Shown: positions 8,363 through 15,499 of the stretch, piece by piece
Numbering within the stretch: the stretch's first letter is position 1
Layout: every line of letters starts with the position of its first letter
Source of the DNA: Halomicrobium katesii DSM 19301
GTDB lineage: Archaea; Halobacteriota; Halobacteria; Halobacteriales; Haloarculaceae
DNA length: 64,000 nucleotides
Reading direction: 5' to 3'
Assembly: GCF_000379085.1 (NCBI RefSeq)
Contig: NZ_KB905378.1
Location: 1,039,864 to 1,103,863 of the forward strand
Notes under the pieces: generated by a model
What the model saw: only the letters and a program-made list of their open reading frames with translations
Told to the model about the DNA's origin: nothing
Databases searched by the model: none
Program-made: the position numbers and the translations under genes

Positions 8363-9182
8363 CGCCGTCACCGCCGTCGTCGACCGCCTCGTTCTCCGGC
8401 TCCCGATCGGCTCCGACGAGGAACTCCAGGACGTCCGCGCGCGTCGCCGCCACGTCGCCGATGACGGTGATCGCCGGCGGCTCGATGCCGGCCGCGTCGC
8501 GGGCGGAGACGATACTGTCGAGGGTCCCCGTCGCGACCTGCTGGCCCGGCCAGGTCGCGCGCTCGATCAGCGCGACCGGTGTCTCGGGGTCCATGCCGGC
8601 CTCGCGGAGCGCGGCCGTGTAGTCGGGCAGCTTGCCGACGCCCATCAGCACGACGATGGTGCCGCCGGTCGCGGCGAGTGCCGCCCAGTCGACGGCCGAC
8701 TCCGCTTTCGTGGGGTCTTCGTGGCCGGTGACGAACGACACCGACGACGCGTGGTCGCGGTGGGTGACGGGGATGCCGGCGGCCGCCGGACCGGCGACGG
8801 CCGACGTGATGCCGGGGACGATCTCGACCGGAACGCCGTGCCGTGCGAGGTGGACGAGCTCCTCGCCGCCGCGGCCAAACACCGTGGGATCGCCGCCCTT
8901 GAGCCGCACCACGTCCTTGCCCTCGCGGGCCAGCTCCACGAGGCGACGGTTCGTGTACTCCTGGGGCGTCCACTCGCCGCCCGCGCGCTTGCCCACGTCC
9001 TCGCGTTTCGCCTCTGGGATCATGCCGATGATCTCCGGACCGGGGAGCTTGTCGTGTAACACCACGTCGGCCGCTTCGAGCAGTCGCTTGGCCTTCACCG
9101 TCAGCAGCTCCGGATCGCCGGGGCCGGAGCCGACGAGGTGGACCGTCCCGGTCGCTTCGCCCTCGCCCGTGTCGTCGCTCAT
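8355..9182 (-). CDS. cobA: Uroporphyrinogen-III C-methyltransferase
   Basis: A 275-aa SAM-dependent methyltransferase that makes precorrin-2, the branch point to sirohaem and cobalamin. Family motifs are VHLVGSGPGDPELLTVKA (residues 14-31), VVRLKGGDPTVFGRGGEE (near 95), PGITSAVAGPAAAGIPVTHRD (near 125) and the ERATWPGQ block. It is a single-domain SUMT without the CysG oxidase/chelatase part. The start ATG overlaps the hemC stop (ATGA). The acidic C-terminal tail is halophile-specific. Confidence 0.94.
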   Translation of the reverse strand: MSDDTGEGEATGTVHLVGSGPGDPELLTVKAKRLLEAADVVLHDKLPGPEIIGMIPEAKREDVGKRAGGEWTPQEYTNRRLVELAREGKDVVRLKGGDPTVFGRGGEELVHLARHGVPVEIVPGITSAVAGPAAAGIPVTHRDHASSVSFVTGHEDPTKAESAVDWAALAATGGTIVVLMGVGKLPDYTAALREAGMDPETPVALIERATWPGQQVATGTLDSIVSARDAAGIEPPAITVIGDVAATRADVLEFLVGADREPENEAVDDGGDGDA

Positions 9183-10312
9183 TCGTCGCCGGCTCCCTGG
9201 GCCGTCGCCGCGTCGCCGCCCTCGCCCGCTCGCTTGGCCTGCTCGATCAGGTCGGCAGCGCCCTGTTCCGCCAGATCGGCGGCGAACGCTCGCGCGTCGT
9301 CGACGTGGCGATCCGCCGAGAGGTCGCGCGTGGCGGCGACCTCCCGCTCGCCCGCCTGGTCGAGGACGCGCACGGTCGTCCGGATCACGCTGCCCTGCAA
9401 GATCGCGTGGACGCCCAGCGGTGCGACACACCCCCCGCCCAGCTCGTCGAGGACGGTCCGCTCGACGGTCGTCTCCGCCCGCGAGCGCGGGTGGTCGAGG
9501 GCGTCATTGAGTTCCCGTGCGAACTCGTCGTCGGTCGCGGTGACCGCCAGCGCCCCCTGGCCGGGCGCGGGGACGAACGTCTCGGTCCGGAGCGACTGGT
9601 ACTCGACGTGGTGGAGCAGTCCGGCCCGTTCCAGGCCCGCGCGAGCGAGGACGACGGCGTCGTACGCCGTCTCGACCTCGCGGCCCAGCGCCCGGCGCTC
9701 GATCTCGGTGAGTCCGTCGAACCACGTCTCTACGTCCTGCTCGTACGGGAATTCGTACTCCTCGTCGTCGACCTTCTCTTTTTGCTCTTTCTCGGCCTCG
9801 CTGCGCTCCTCGTGTTCGGACTGGAGGGTCGGCGCGAGCAGCTTCTCGATGCGCGTGTCGACGTTGCCACGGAGCGGTTGCACGTCGAGATCCGGTCGCT
9901 CGGCCAGCAGCTGGGCCTTTCGACGGAGGCTCGACGTGCCGACGGTCGCGCCGTCGGGCAGCTCCTCGACGGTGGCTCCGTCCGGCGTCACCAGCACGTC
10001 GTCGGGCGATTCCCGCTGGGGCACGCCAGCGACGACCAGCTCCTCGGGCTGTTCGGTCGGCACGTCTTTCATCGAGTGGACGGCGGCGTCGACCTCGCCG
10101 TCGACGACCTGTTCGTCGAGGCTGCGGACGAACGCGCCGGTCTTGCCCAGCCGGTGGATCAGTTCGTCCCGGATCTGATCGCCTGTCGTCTCTACCTCGA
10201 CGATCTCGACCGTGTACCCCCGCGCTTCGAGCGTCTCGGTGACGGTCGCGGCCTGACGCAGGGCCAGGTCCGAGCCCCGCGTCGCCAGCCGCACCGTCGT
10301 CGCTGTAGTCAT
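9179..10312 (-). CDS. hemC: Hydroxymethylbilane synthase (porphobilinogen deaminase)
   Basis: A 377-aa protein that polymerises four porphobilinogens. Signatures are LATRGSDLALRQA (residues 9-21), the HSMKDVPTE loop, VGTSSLRRKAQLL, and the cofactor cysteine in GGGCVAPLG (near residue 295). Compared with the usual roughly 310 aa, it has a highly charged insertion of about 45 residues in the middle (EKEQKEKVDDEEY region) and a C-terminal Ala/Gly-rich tail; the insertion looks like a haloarchaeal feature. It is the first gene of the tetrapyrrole operon. Confidence 0.94.
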   Translation of the reverse strand: MTTATTVRLATRGSDLALRQAATVTETLEARGYTVEIVEVETTGDQIRDELIHRLGKTGAFVRSLDEQVVDGEVDAAVHSMKDVPTEQPEELVVAGVPQRESPDDVLVTPDGATVEELPDGATVGTSSLRRKAQLLAERPDLDVQPLRGNVDTRIEKLLAPTLQSEHEERSEAEKEQKEKVDDEEYEFPYEQDVETWFDGLTEIERRALGREVETAYDAVVLARAGLERAGLLHHVEYQSLRTETFVPAPGQGALAVTATDDEFARELNDALDHPRSRAETTVERTVLDELGGGCVAPLGVHAILQGSVIRTTVRVLDQAGEREVAATRDLSADRHVDDARAFAADLAEQGAADLIEQAKRAGEGGDAATAQGAGDE

Positions 10313-10397
10313 ACACGGTCGTCGTCGGCCAGCGTAGAAAAGCCCACCACTTTCGTCGCTCTCGGCGAACTCGCCCCGCGCTATCTCGGCCCGCCGA

Positions 10398-10943
10398 TCA
10401 CCACGGCTCGTCTTTCAGCCCCAGCGCGTACGCGATGCCGTTGGTGGCGACGTGCAAGAGCGGCGTGATCACGACGACTGCGACCAGTACTGACGGCCGA
10501 AACGTCGCCAGCGCCCACTCGGGTGCGAACAGCGTCGCCAGTGCGAGCGCCCCGACGACGAAGTCGAGCTGGTCGAGCCCCGGGAACGCCGCCCCGCGTT
10601 CGCGACCGGTGCGACGCTTGAGGAACGAAGCGCCGATGTCGCCGACCATCGCGCCGAGTGCCAGCCCCAGGCCGGCCACCACCGGGAACGGGTCGGCGAC
10701 GACCCCCAGCGTCGCGGCGACCGGCTCGTAGACGGCGTTGAGCGCCAGCGCCAGCGCCGTCCCCGCGAGCGTTCCGGCAGCGGTCCCGCGCCAGGTCTTC
10801 CCGTCGCCCAGGAGCCGCCGGCCCCCCCAGCTCCGTCCCCCGTCGATCGGCCGTCCTCCTCCGGCGAGGACGGCCGCGTTGTTGGGGACGTACGCCGGTA
10901 GCATCGCCCACAGCGCCGTCGCCACGATCGGGAGTACGTCCAT
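10398..10943 (-). CDS. carS: CDP-archaeol synthase
   Basis: A 181-aa membrane protein with about five TM segments. It transfers CTP to digeranylgeranylglycerol phosphate in archaeal phospholipid synthesis. The motif [14 protein letters not shown] (near residues 45-58) and the catalytic [17 protein letters not shown] segment (near 100-116) match the CarS/CdsA-like family. The start is placed at the ATG at 10943 because the first TM segment begins there ([20 protein letters not shown]). It stands alone between hemC and the divergent proline dehydrogenase. Confidence 0.92.
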   Translation of the reverse strand: MDVLPIVATALWAMLPAYVPNNAAVLAGGGRPIDGGRSWGGRRLLGDGKTWRGTAAGTLAGTALALALNAVYEPVAATLGVVADPFPVVAGLGLALGAMVGDIGASFLKRRTGRERGAAFPGLDQLDFVVGALALATLFAPEWALATFRPSVLVAVVVITPLLHVATNGIAYALGLKDEPW

Positions 10944-11062
10944 GTCGCGGTGCTGTCCCGCGGGCGGCTTAACGTCGGCGACTCTCCGCGGCACCTGACG
11001 GGCCGCGGAACAGATCGCCTCGGTGACAAACCTCATAGGGAGGCGGGTCCTACCGGCAGACG

Positions 11063-11896
11063 ATGATTCCGCCACTGGCCCGGCGGTTCGTCGCGGGTGA
11101 GACGACCGCCGGCGCACTGGAGCACGCGCGACAGTGCAACGAGGAGGGGATCGGCGTCATCCTGAACCAGCTGGGTGAACACTACGACCGTCGCGAACCG
11201 GCCACGGAGGCGGCCGCGACCTACGAGGCCCTCGTCGAGGAGATCGATCTGGCGGGGCTGCGCGCCTGCCTCTCGATCAAGCCCTCTCAGCTGGGTCTCG
11301 ACGTGAGCGAGCGGCTCTTCGAGTCGAACCTCGACAGCGTCGTCACGCACGCCGCGGCCCGCGACGTGTTCGTCTGGATCGACATGGAGGACCACGAGAC
11401 GACGGACGCGACGCTCGACGCCTTCGAGCGACTCGCCCGCCAGACCGACGGCGGCGTCGGGCTCTGCGTGCAGGCGAACCTCCGACGGACGCCCGACGAC
11501 CTCGAACGGCTGGCCGATCTGCCGGGGAAGATCCGGCTCGTCAAGGGCGCGTACGATCCGCCGCCGTCGATCGCGCTCCAGGACAAGGCCGAGATCGATC
11601 AGGCCTACCGCGACCAGTTGCGATACCTCTTCGAGCAGTTCCGGGGCGAGGTCGCCGTCGGCAGCCACGACCCGGAGATGATCGACCTCGCCGCGTCGCT
11701 ACACGAGGAGTACGGGACGCCGTACGAGGTCCAGATGCTGATGGGCGTTCGCGACGACGCCCAGCGCTCGCTGGCGACGGACTGCGAGGTCTGGCAGTAC
11801 GCTCCCTACGGCGGCGAGTGGCTCGCGTACTTCTATCGACGGGTCGCAGAGCGGAAGGAAAACGCGTTGTTCGCCCTGCGGGCGATACTCTCCTAG
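11063..11896 (+). CDS. Proline dehydrogenase (PutA-type, single domain)
   Basis: A 277-aa FAD-dependent TIM-barrel protein that oxidises proline to pyrroline-5-carboxylate. Family marks are [10 protein letters not shown] (near 72), [13 protein letters not shown] (near 110), VKGAYDPPP (near 167), VGSHDP (near 205) and the C-terminal [22 protein letters not shown], with the substrate-binding RRxxE. The length matches monofunctional archaeal and bacterial enzymes. No P5C dehydrogenase gene is adjacent. Confidence 0.92.
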   Translation: MIPPLARRFVAGETTAGALEHARQCNEEGIGVILNQLGEHYDRREPATEAAATYEALVEEIDLAGLRACLSIKPSQLGLDVSERLFESNLDSVVTHAAARDVFVWIDMEDHETTDATLDAFERLARQTDGGVGLCVQANLRRTPDDLERLADLPGKIRLVKGAYDPPPSIALQDKAEIDQAYRDQLRYLFEQFRGEVAVGSHDPEMIDLAASLHEEYGTPYEVQMLMGVRDDAQRSLATDCEVWQYAPYGGEWLAYFYRRVAERKENALFALRAILS

Positions 11897-11959
11897 CTGG
11901 CAGTCGTCTGACAGAGACGAAGGGAAGGGCTGATAACGGGTGAGGGCTACGGACTTGAC

Positions 11960-12625
11960 ATGGCCTCGGCGACGTGGAAACGTGACTTCGCGAGCGGACT
12001 GATCATCCTGCTCCCTCTGTTGGTGACGGTCTACGTACTCGCCTACCTCTACGGCATTCTGGCCTCGTTACCGCTCGCGAACGTCATCACCCCCGGGCTG
12101 CTCGCTCCGCTGCTCAACATTCCGGTGGAACACCAGCTGATGACACAGTTGGTGACGTTCGTCCGCGTGCTCACGACCCTCGCGGTCTTCGTCCTCCTCG
12201 TGTTCTCGATCGGCTATCTGATGCGGACCGCTTTCGGCGACGTGATCGAACAGGCCCTCGACGACCTGATGAATCAGGTCCCCGGTCTCCGAGTAGTGTA
12301 CAACGCCTCGAAGATGGCCGTCGAGACGGCCGTCTCGGGGGCCGACGAACTCCAGACGCCGGTGAAACTCGAAGTGTGGGACGGGCTGCGGATGACGGCG
12401 TTCAAGACCGGCCAACAGACCGAGGACGGCCGCGACGTGCTCTTCTTGCCGACTGCGCCGAACATCACGACCGGCTACGTCATCGAAGTCGATCCCGACG
12501 CCTACGAGGAGACCGACGAGCGCGTCGAGGACGCGCTGACGCGGATCCTCTCGGCCGGCTTCGGCGACGCCGAGGAGAACCACACGCAGGTGCCGGCCGG
12601 ACTCGTCAACGCCGACGACGACTGA
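11960..12625 (+). CDS. DUF502 family membrane protein
   Basis: A 221-aa protein with two N-terminal TM segments (residues 12-32 and 68-92) and a soluble C-terminal domain (PTAPNITTGYVIEVDPDA), the usual DUF502 architecture. The molecular role is unknown. The TGA stop at 12623 is also the first three bases of a palindromic element (TGATACGG...), while the C-terminal residues look native. Confidence 0.88.
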   Translation: MASATWKRDFASGLIILLPLLVTVYVLAYLYGILASLPLANVITPGLLAPLLNIPVEHQLMTQLVTFVRVLTTLAVFVLLVFSIGYLMRTAFGDVIEQALDDLMNQVPGLRVVYNASKMAVETAVSGADELQTPVKLEVWDGLRMTAFKTGQQTEDGRDVLFLPTAPNITTGYVIEVDPDAYEETDERVEDALTRILSAGFGDAEENHTQVPAGLVNADDD

Positions 12626-12708
12626 TACGGAAAGTTGTAGGCGTTTACCCAGTCGACCGCACGACGGCGTGCGGTCGATCTGGTAAAGACCTACAACTTT
12701 CCGTATGA
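12623..12708. repeat. Palindromic element, family B, copy 1
   Basis: An 86-bp hairpin. The left arm begins TGATACGGAAAGTTGTAG and the right arm, reverse complement, begins TCATACGGAAAGTTGTAG. Both continue to TTTACC and then a copy-specific stem (CGACCGCAC). It is related to 13885-13969, which has the same ATACGG, TTGTAG and TTACC blocks but a different core. Its TGA is the DUF502 stop codon. It could serve as a terminator. Confidence 0.85.
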
Positions 12709-12710
12709 GC

Positions 12711-12850
12711 CACCACCTTTTTCCAGCGGGGGTGCGCTCCGCGCACCCCGCTTGCAAAAACGTGGGCGAAAAAGACCGGAATCGCCGACGGCGATTCCGG
12801 TGAACCGGGCGACCTGCCGGGTCCTGACGGACCGCTCGGTCGCCCGGATG
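12711..12850. repeat. Cluster of strong hairpins in an intergenic stretch
   Basis: Three consecutive inverted repeats: 12729-12749 (GGGGTGCGC / GCGCACCCC, 3-nt loop), 12777-12801 (CCGGAATCGCCG / CGGCGATTCCGG around a single A) and about 12806-12846 (GGGCGACC / GGTCGCCC). No reading frame looks coding. It could be a structured RNA, a terminator group or a decayed repeat. Confidence 0.6.
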
Positions 12851-13129
12851 CTCACAGCCATTGTTTGGTCAGTATAGGCTACAGAGCGACCGCACGAGAA
12901 CAGAATTTCGATCACGATTTAGGTTTATACCAAGATTAATTTATAGGGGAAATGTACCTTTCATTGTGGCTGCTGCTGATTCAGTCTGGCTTGACATCCT
13001 CGCTGCTCTTAGAGCGATCGCATTAGTACTCTTTGCCCTCCAATTGACTGTAATGAGGGTGTCATAGAAGTCTTCACACACTATGGTCGAGATTGTGATT
13101 ATTATAGAGCGTTACTAGCTTAGAAAGCC

Positions 13130-13144
13130 GTGCACTTGGTGCAC
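13130..13144. promoter_or_regulatory. Palindrome downstream of the RHH gene (candidate operator)
   Basis: GTGCACTTGGTGCAC lies inside the perfect 19-bp palindrome 13128-13146. Its reverse complement matches the upstream site at 13384-13398 at 14 of 15 positions. It sits 15 bp beyond the stop codon of the RHH gene. Confidence 0.5.
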
Positions 13145-13159
13145 GGTGCGTTGAAATGT

Positions 13160-13360
13160 TTAGAGTATCCCTTTTCGTTTCCGAATTATGATTTCTCTCA
13201 CTCGTTCAGCGTGATTTGACTCGGATTGAACGAACGCTGTGAGGATGGCCTCGACGATCTCGGAGCGGCTGGCTCCGAGATCGTCACACTCAGCAACTAA
13301 TTCGTCCACTTCTTGTACGATCTCTTCGTCAACAGCAACGCCGAATTTCTCTTTGCCCAT
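13160..13360 (-). CDS. Ribbon-helix-helix protein encoded by the mobile element
   Basis: A 66-aa protein of the Arc/CopG/MetJ type. A short N-terminal strand, KFGVAVDEEI (residues 4-13), is followed by helix A (VQEVDELVAECDDL), the turn GASRSE and helix B (IVEAILTAFVQ), then a basic C-terminal tail (IIIRKRKGIL). It is predicted to be a dimeric DNA-binding repressor. It shows no toxin partner and no catalytic residues. TTTTTAGTG about 15-25 nt before the ATG could be the TATA box of a leaderless mRNA, with the candidate operator 13384-13398 immediately upstream, which suggests autoregulation. The protein is identical to that at 26115. Confidence 0.88.
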   Translation of the reverse strand: MGKEKFGVAVDEEIVQEVDELVAECDDLGASRSEIVEAILTAFVQSESNHAERVREIIIRKRKGIL

Positions 13361-13383
13361 ATCTATAACCCACTAAAAATGGC

Positions 13384-13398
13384 GTGCACCAAGTGTAC
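13384..13398. promoter_or_regulatory. Candidate operator upstream of the RHH gene
   Basis: GTGCACCAAGTGTAC, a near-perfect palindrome (6-nt arms around CAA), lies about 24 bp before the RHH start codon, next to the probable TATA box. It is nearly the same word as the site at 13130-13144. RHH proteins usually bind such palindromes. Confidence 0.55.
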
Positions 13399-13617
13399 AG
13401 CGTTTTGAGGAAGTCAACGAAACCATGAGAACCGTTCTATGACACCCTCTGTAATTGGTGTCTTCGCAGGTGATGGTTCATTCTTTTTAATCCTGTCAGG
13501 GTTTTTTATTAGTGTGATTGCAATGCTGTCGATATACTGATTTGGAAGCGCCCTCTATCGTGTAATCCTCAGTGCTCAGTTTGCACATCTACCAAACAGC
13601 AGATTCTCCGGAGATAC

Positions 13618-13701
13618 TATAGTAACAATTGAAACGATTTACACACCGATCGCACTGCCGTCGTGCGATCGGGTGTGCATTGATTTTCAATAGCTACTAT
13701 A
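13618..13701. repeat. Palindromic element, family A, copy 2
   Basis: An 84-bp near-copy of 3339-3422 in the same orientation. Arms are TATAGTAACAATTGAAA and, in reverse complement, TATAGTAGCTATTGAAA, with CACACC(C)GATCGCAC stems. It lies in non-coding, AT-richer DNA 168 bp beyond the 395-bp element. Confidence 0.85.
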
Positions 13702-13733
13702 TGAGACGAACTCAAGTATAGCAGCCGTGTCAC

Positions 13734-13890
13734 TCAAATCAACTCCTGACGAGACGGTGTCTCACGGCGCAGCGCTGACTCCATCAGCGTCGATCCACCG
13801 CGGGGGACATCACCCGAGAACCCGATCTCGTCGTGCCAGATCTGTAGTTGCTTCGTGCGGGTGTCAAACGACTCGCGCCGCCACTCATAC
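13734..13890 (-). pseudogene. C-terminal remnant of an unidentified gene
   Basis: Reading minus from the edge of the palindrome at 13885, an open frame gives WRRESFDTRTKQLQIW, then HDEIGFSGDVPRGGSTLM, then ALRRETPSRQELI and a TGA at 13734. Codon use is typical of haloarchaeal coding sequence and there is no start codon, so it looks like the 3' end of a gene whose body is missing. The family is not recognised. Confidence 0.45.
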
Positions 13891-13969
13891 GGATTATTGT
13901 AGCGATTTACCGGTGATCGTCACCACGGAGTAGACGATCACCGGTAAGCAACTACAATAAACCGTATCA
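13885..13969. repeat. Palindromic element, family B, copy 2
   Basis: An 85-bp hairpin with outer blocks TCATACGG (left) and, in reverse complement, TGATACGG (right), then TTATTGTAG and TTACCGGTGATCGTC on both arms. The TGA at the right end (13967-13969, minus strand) is the stop codon of ilvE. It shares ATACGG, TTGTAG and TTACC with 12623-12708 but has a different stem core. Confidence 0.85.
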
Positions 13970-14905
13970 GACGTACTTGAACCAGTCGTCGTACTGCTCG
14001 GGTGGCTCTTCGAGGATGTCGAAAAACCGCGTCTGGATCTCGTCGGTGACCGGCCCCTTCGTTCCGGCACCGATCTCGTTGTCGTCGACGCTGCGGATCG
14101 GCGTCACCTCGGCGGCGGTGCCGGTGAAGAACAGTTCGTCGGCGGCGTACAGCTCGCCCCGCGAGATGGTGGCGTCGTCGTGGACGGTGTAGCCCAGATC
14201 CTCGGCGAGGGTAATGACGCTGCGGCGGGTGATGCCGTCGAGGATCGACTCCGCCAGACCGGTGGTGTAGATCTCGCCGTCGCGGACGAGGAAGATGTTC
14301 TCGCCCGGCCCCTCGGCGACGTTGCCCTCCTTGTTGAGGACGATCGCTTCGCCGTAGTCGTTGCCCTTTGCCTCCAGCGAGGCGAGGACGCTGTTGACGT
14401 AGGCTCCCGTCGTCTTCGCGCTGGTCGGGATCTGGCTGGAGGCGTGCTTGCGCCACGAGGAGATCGCCGTGTCGATACCCTCTTCGAGCGCTTCCTCGCC
14501 GAGGTAGGCACCCCACGGCCAGACGCCGATGGCGGTCTCGACTGGCGACTCGCTCGGGTTGAGCCCCAGCGGGCCGTAGCCGTAGAAGGCGATCGGGCGG
14601 ATGTAACACGACTCCAGCCCCTCCCGGCGGATCAGCTCGACGGTCGCCTCGGTGAGTTCTTCCGGCGTGTAGGGAATCTCGATGTCGTAGACCTTCGCCG
14701 ACTCGTACAGTCGGTCGAGGTGTTCCTCCCAGCGGAAGATCACCGGGCCGTCGTCGGTGTCGTAGCAGCGCACGCCCTCGAAGACGCCGGTGCCGTAGTG
14801 GAGCGCGTGAGCCAGCACGTGGACCTGTGCGTCCTCGAAGTCGACGAACTCGCCGTCCTGCCAGATCGTCTCGACCCCTTCGAACATCTCCGGGCGTTCG
14901 GTCAT
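13967..14905 (-). CDS. ilvE: Branched-chain amino acid aminotransferase
   Basis: A 312-aa class IV PLP aminotransferase that exchanges amino groups between glutamate and the branched-chain 2-oxo acids. Family marks are HALHYGTGVFEGVRCY (near residues 33-48), the AYLGEE segment, the probable PLP lysine in TSAKTTGAYVNS (near 160), NKEGNVAEGPGENIF (near 195) and FFTGTAAEVTPI (near 265). The C-terminus (DDWFKYV) looks native, yet its stop codon is the end of a palindromic element. The start ATG overlaps the stop of a 23-aa upstream frame (ATGA). Confidence 0.93.
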   Translation of the reverse strand: MTERPEMFEGVETIWQDGEFVDFEDAQVHVLAHALHYGTGVFEGVRCYDTDDGPVIFRWEEHLDRLYESAKVYDIEIPYTPEELTEATVELIRREGLESCYIRPIAFYGYGPLGLNPSESPVETAIGVWPWGAYLGEEALEEGIDTAISSWRKHASSQIPTSAKTTGAYVNSVLASLEAKGNDYGEAIVLNKEGNVAEGPGENIFLVRDGEIYTTGLAESILDGITRRSVITLAEDLGYTVHDDATISRGELYAADELFFTGTAAEVTPIRSVDDNEIGAGTKGPVTDEIQTRFFDILEEPPEQYDDWFKYV

Positions 14906-14973
14906 CGCGTCGACCCCCCGCGCGTGGTCTGCTCCTCGCGATACTGTCCAGGCGTCGTCTCAGCGACGTACAT
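14902..14973 (-). CDS. Candidate 23-aa leader ORF overlapping ilvE
   Basis: An ATG at 14973 opens 24 codons (MYVAETTPGQYREEQ...) ending in TGA, which overlaps the ilvE ATG as ATGA. CTTAAC lies about 25 nt before this ATG, so the transcript may start at or near it. That would make the upstream frame leaderless and couple ilvE translation to it. It has no run of Ile, Leu or Val codons, so classic attenuation is not indicated. It may be fortuitous. Confidence 0.35.
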   Translation of the reverse strand: MYVAETTPGQYREEQTTRGGSTR

Positions 14974-15126
14974 ACCGGGGCATTGCGGGCCACCGTTAAG
15001 AGTGTTGACGATGTGTGTGTCTGAGCCACACGGCTCGGACCGCACGTTTTCGGGTCACGACTTGTGTGGGCAGTAACATAGACCGACAGCCGACGGAACG
15101 ACCCAATATGTGTGGCCCACGCGGTG

Positions 15127-15447
15127 CTACAGTAGCGGCTCGACCAGCCCGACCGTTCTGATACACGCCGCGATCGCCATACAAACGGCGGCGACGGACC
15201 AGAGCCACTCTCTGGGCACGATTCGGTCCTCGTCTGTCCCCACTGTGGGAATCGTCCCGGTGAGAAATCCACCCGTGTAGATCGCGCCACTGATCGTCAT
15301 CAGGGCTCCAGCCACGACTGTCCGTGAGAACCGTATCACAAGCTCGTGGGATGGGCCCAGTAGTCCACCCACAGTGATCCCAACCCCCAACCAGATTGTG
15401 GCGAAGCCGAACCAGAGGCGTCCGATCTGGTTGGTCTCGTCAGCCAT
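15127..15447 (-). CDS. Small membrane protein, hypothetical
   Basis: A 106-aa protein with three hydrophobic segments (about residues 11-30, 43-62 and 82-102) separated by short polar loops (GPSHELVIRF; GTDEDRIVPRE). No known family is recognised. The TATA-like TTTTAATTG lies about 26 nt before the ATG at 15447, which supports this start and a leaderless transcript. The IS6-type MITE lies just upstream at 15500. Confidence 0.72.
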   Translation of the reverse strand: MADETNQIGRLWFGFATIWLGVGITVGGLLGPSHELVIRFSRTVVAGALMTISGAIYTGGFLTGTIPTVGTDEDRIVPREWLWSVAAVCMAIAACIRTVGLVEPLL

Positions 15448-15499
15448 CGTCCGTTCGATAATGTCGCTTTCAATTAAAATCTGACGCCACTCATACGAC

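Larger units (their letters stand above)
13055..13449. mobile_element. 395-bp transposable element carrying an RHH gene, copy A
   Basis: It is bounded by inverted repeats GAGGGTGTCATAGAA at the left and the reverse complement TTCTATGACACCCTC at the right. It is flanked by TGTAAT on both sides (13049-13054 and 13450-13455), a target-site duplication. The only gene is a 66-aa ribbon-helix-helix protein on the minus strand. There is no transposase frame. A second, inverted copy of exactly 395 bp, apparently identical, is at 26026-26420. It is probably mobilised in trans by an IS with matching ends that is not in this window. Confidence 0.88.
12966..13540 (+). pseudogene. Small two-TM membrane protein interrupted by the 395-bp element
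   Basis: The frame from the GTG at 12966 (DSVWLDILAALRAIALV...) is cut at 13055 by the mobile element. Removing 13055-13449 plus one copy of the duplicated TGTAAT joins LQLTV to IGVFAGDGSFFLILSG and runs to the stop at 13538-13540, giving 57 aa with two hydrophobic helices and no frame break. A TATA-like AATTTATAGG lies about 20-25 nt before the GTG, as for a leaderless gene. The family is not recognised. Confidence 0.65.

Noticed and set aside
13055-13449. Type II toxin-antitoxin module based on the RHH protein
   Set aside because: No second gene fits inside the 395 bp and none is shared next to the two copies, so there is no toxin partner to support the idea.
13727-13933. Plus-strand 68-aa frame starting MSLKSTPDETV
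   Set aside because: It crosses the family-B palindrome and lies opposite a better coding-like minus-strand fragment; composition is not halophilic.
13938-15290. A 450-codon minus-strand frame overlapping ilvE
   Set aside because: It is Arg-rich and has no family motifs; ilvE in another frame has all the class IV aminotransferase motifs. GC-rich codon usage leaves such shadow frames open.
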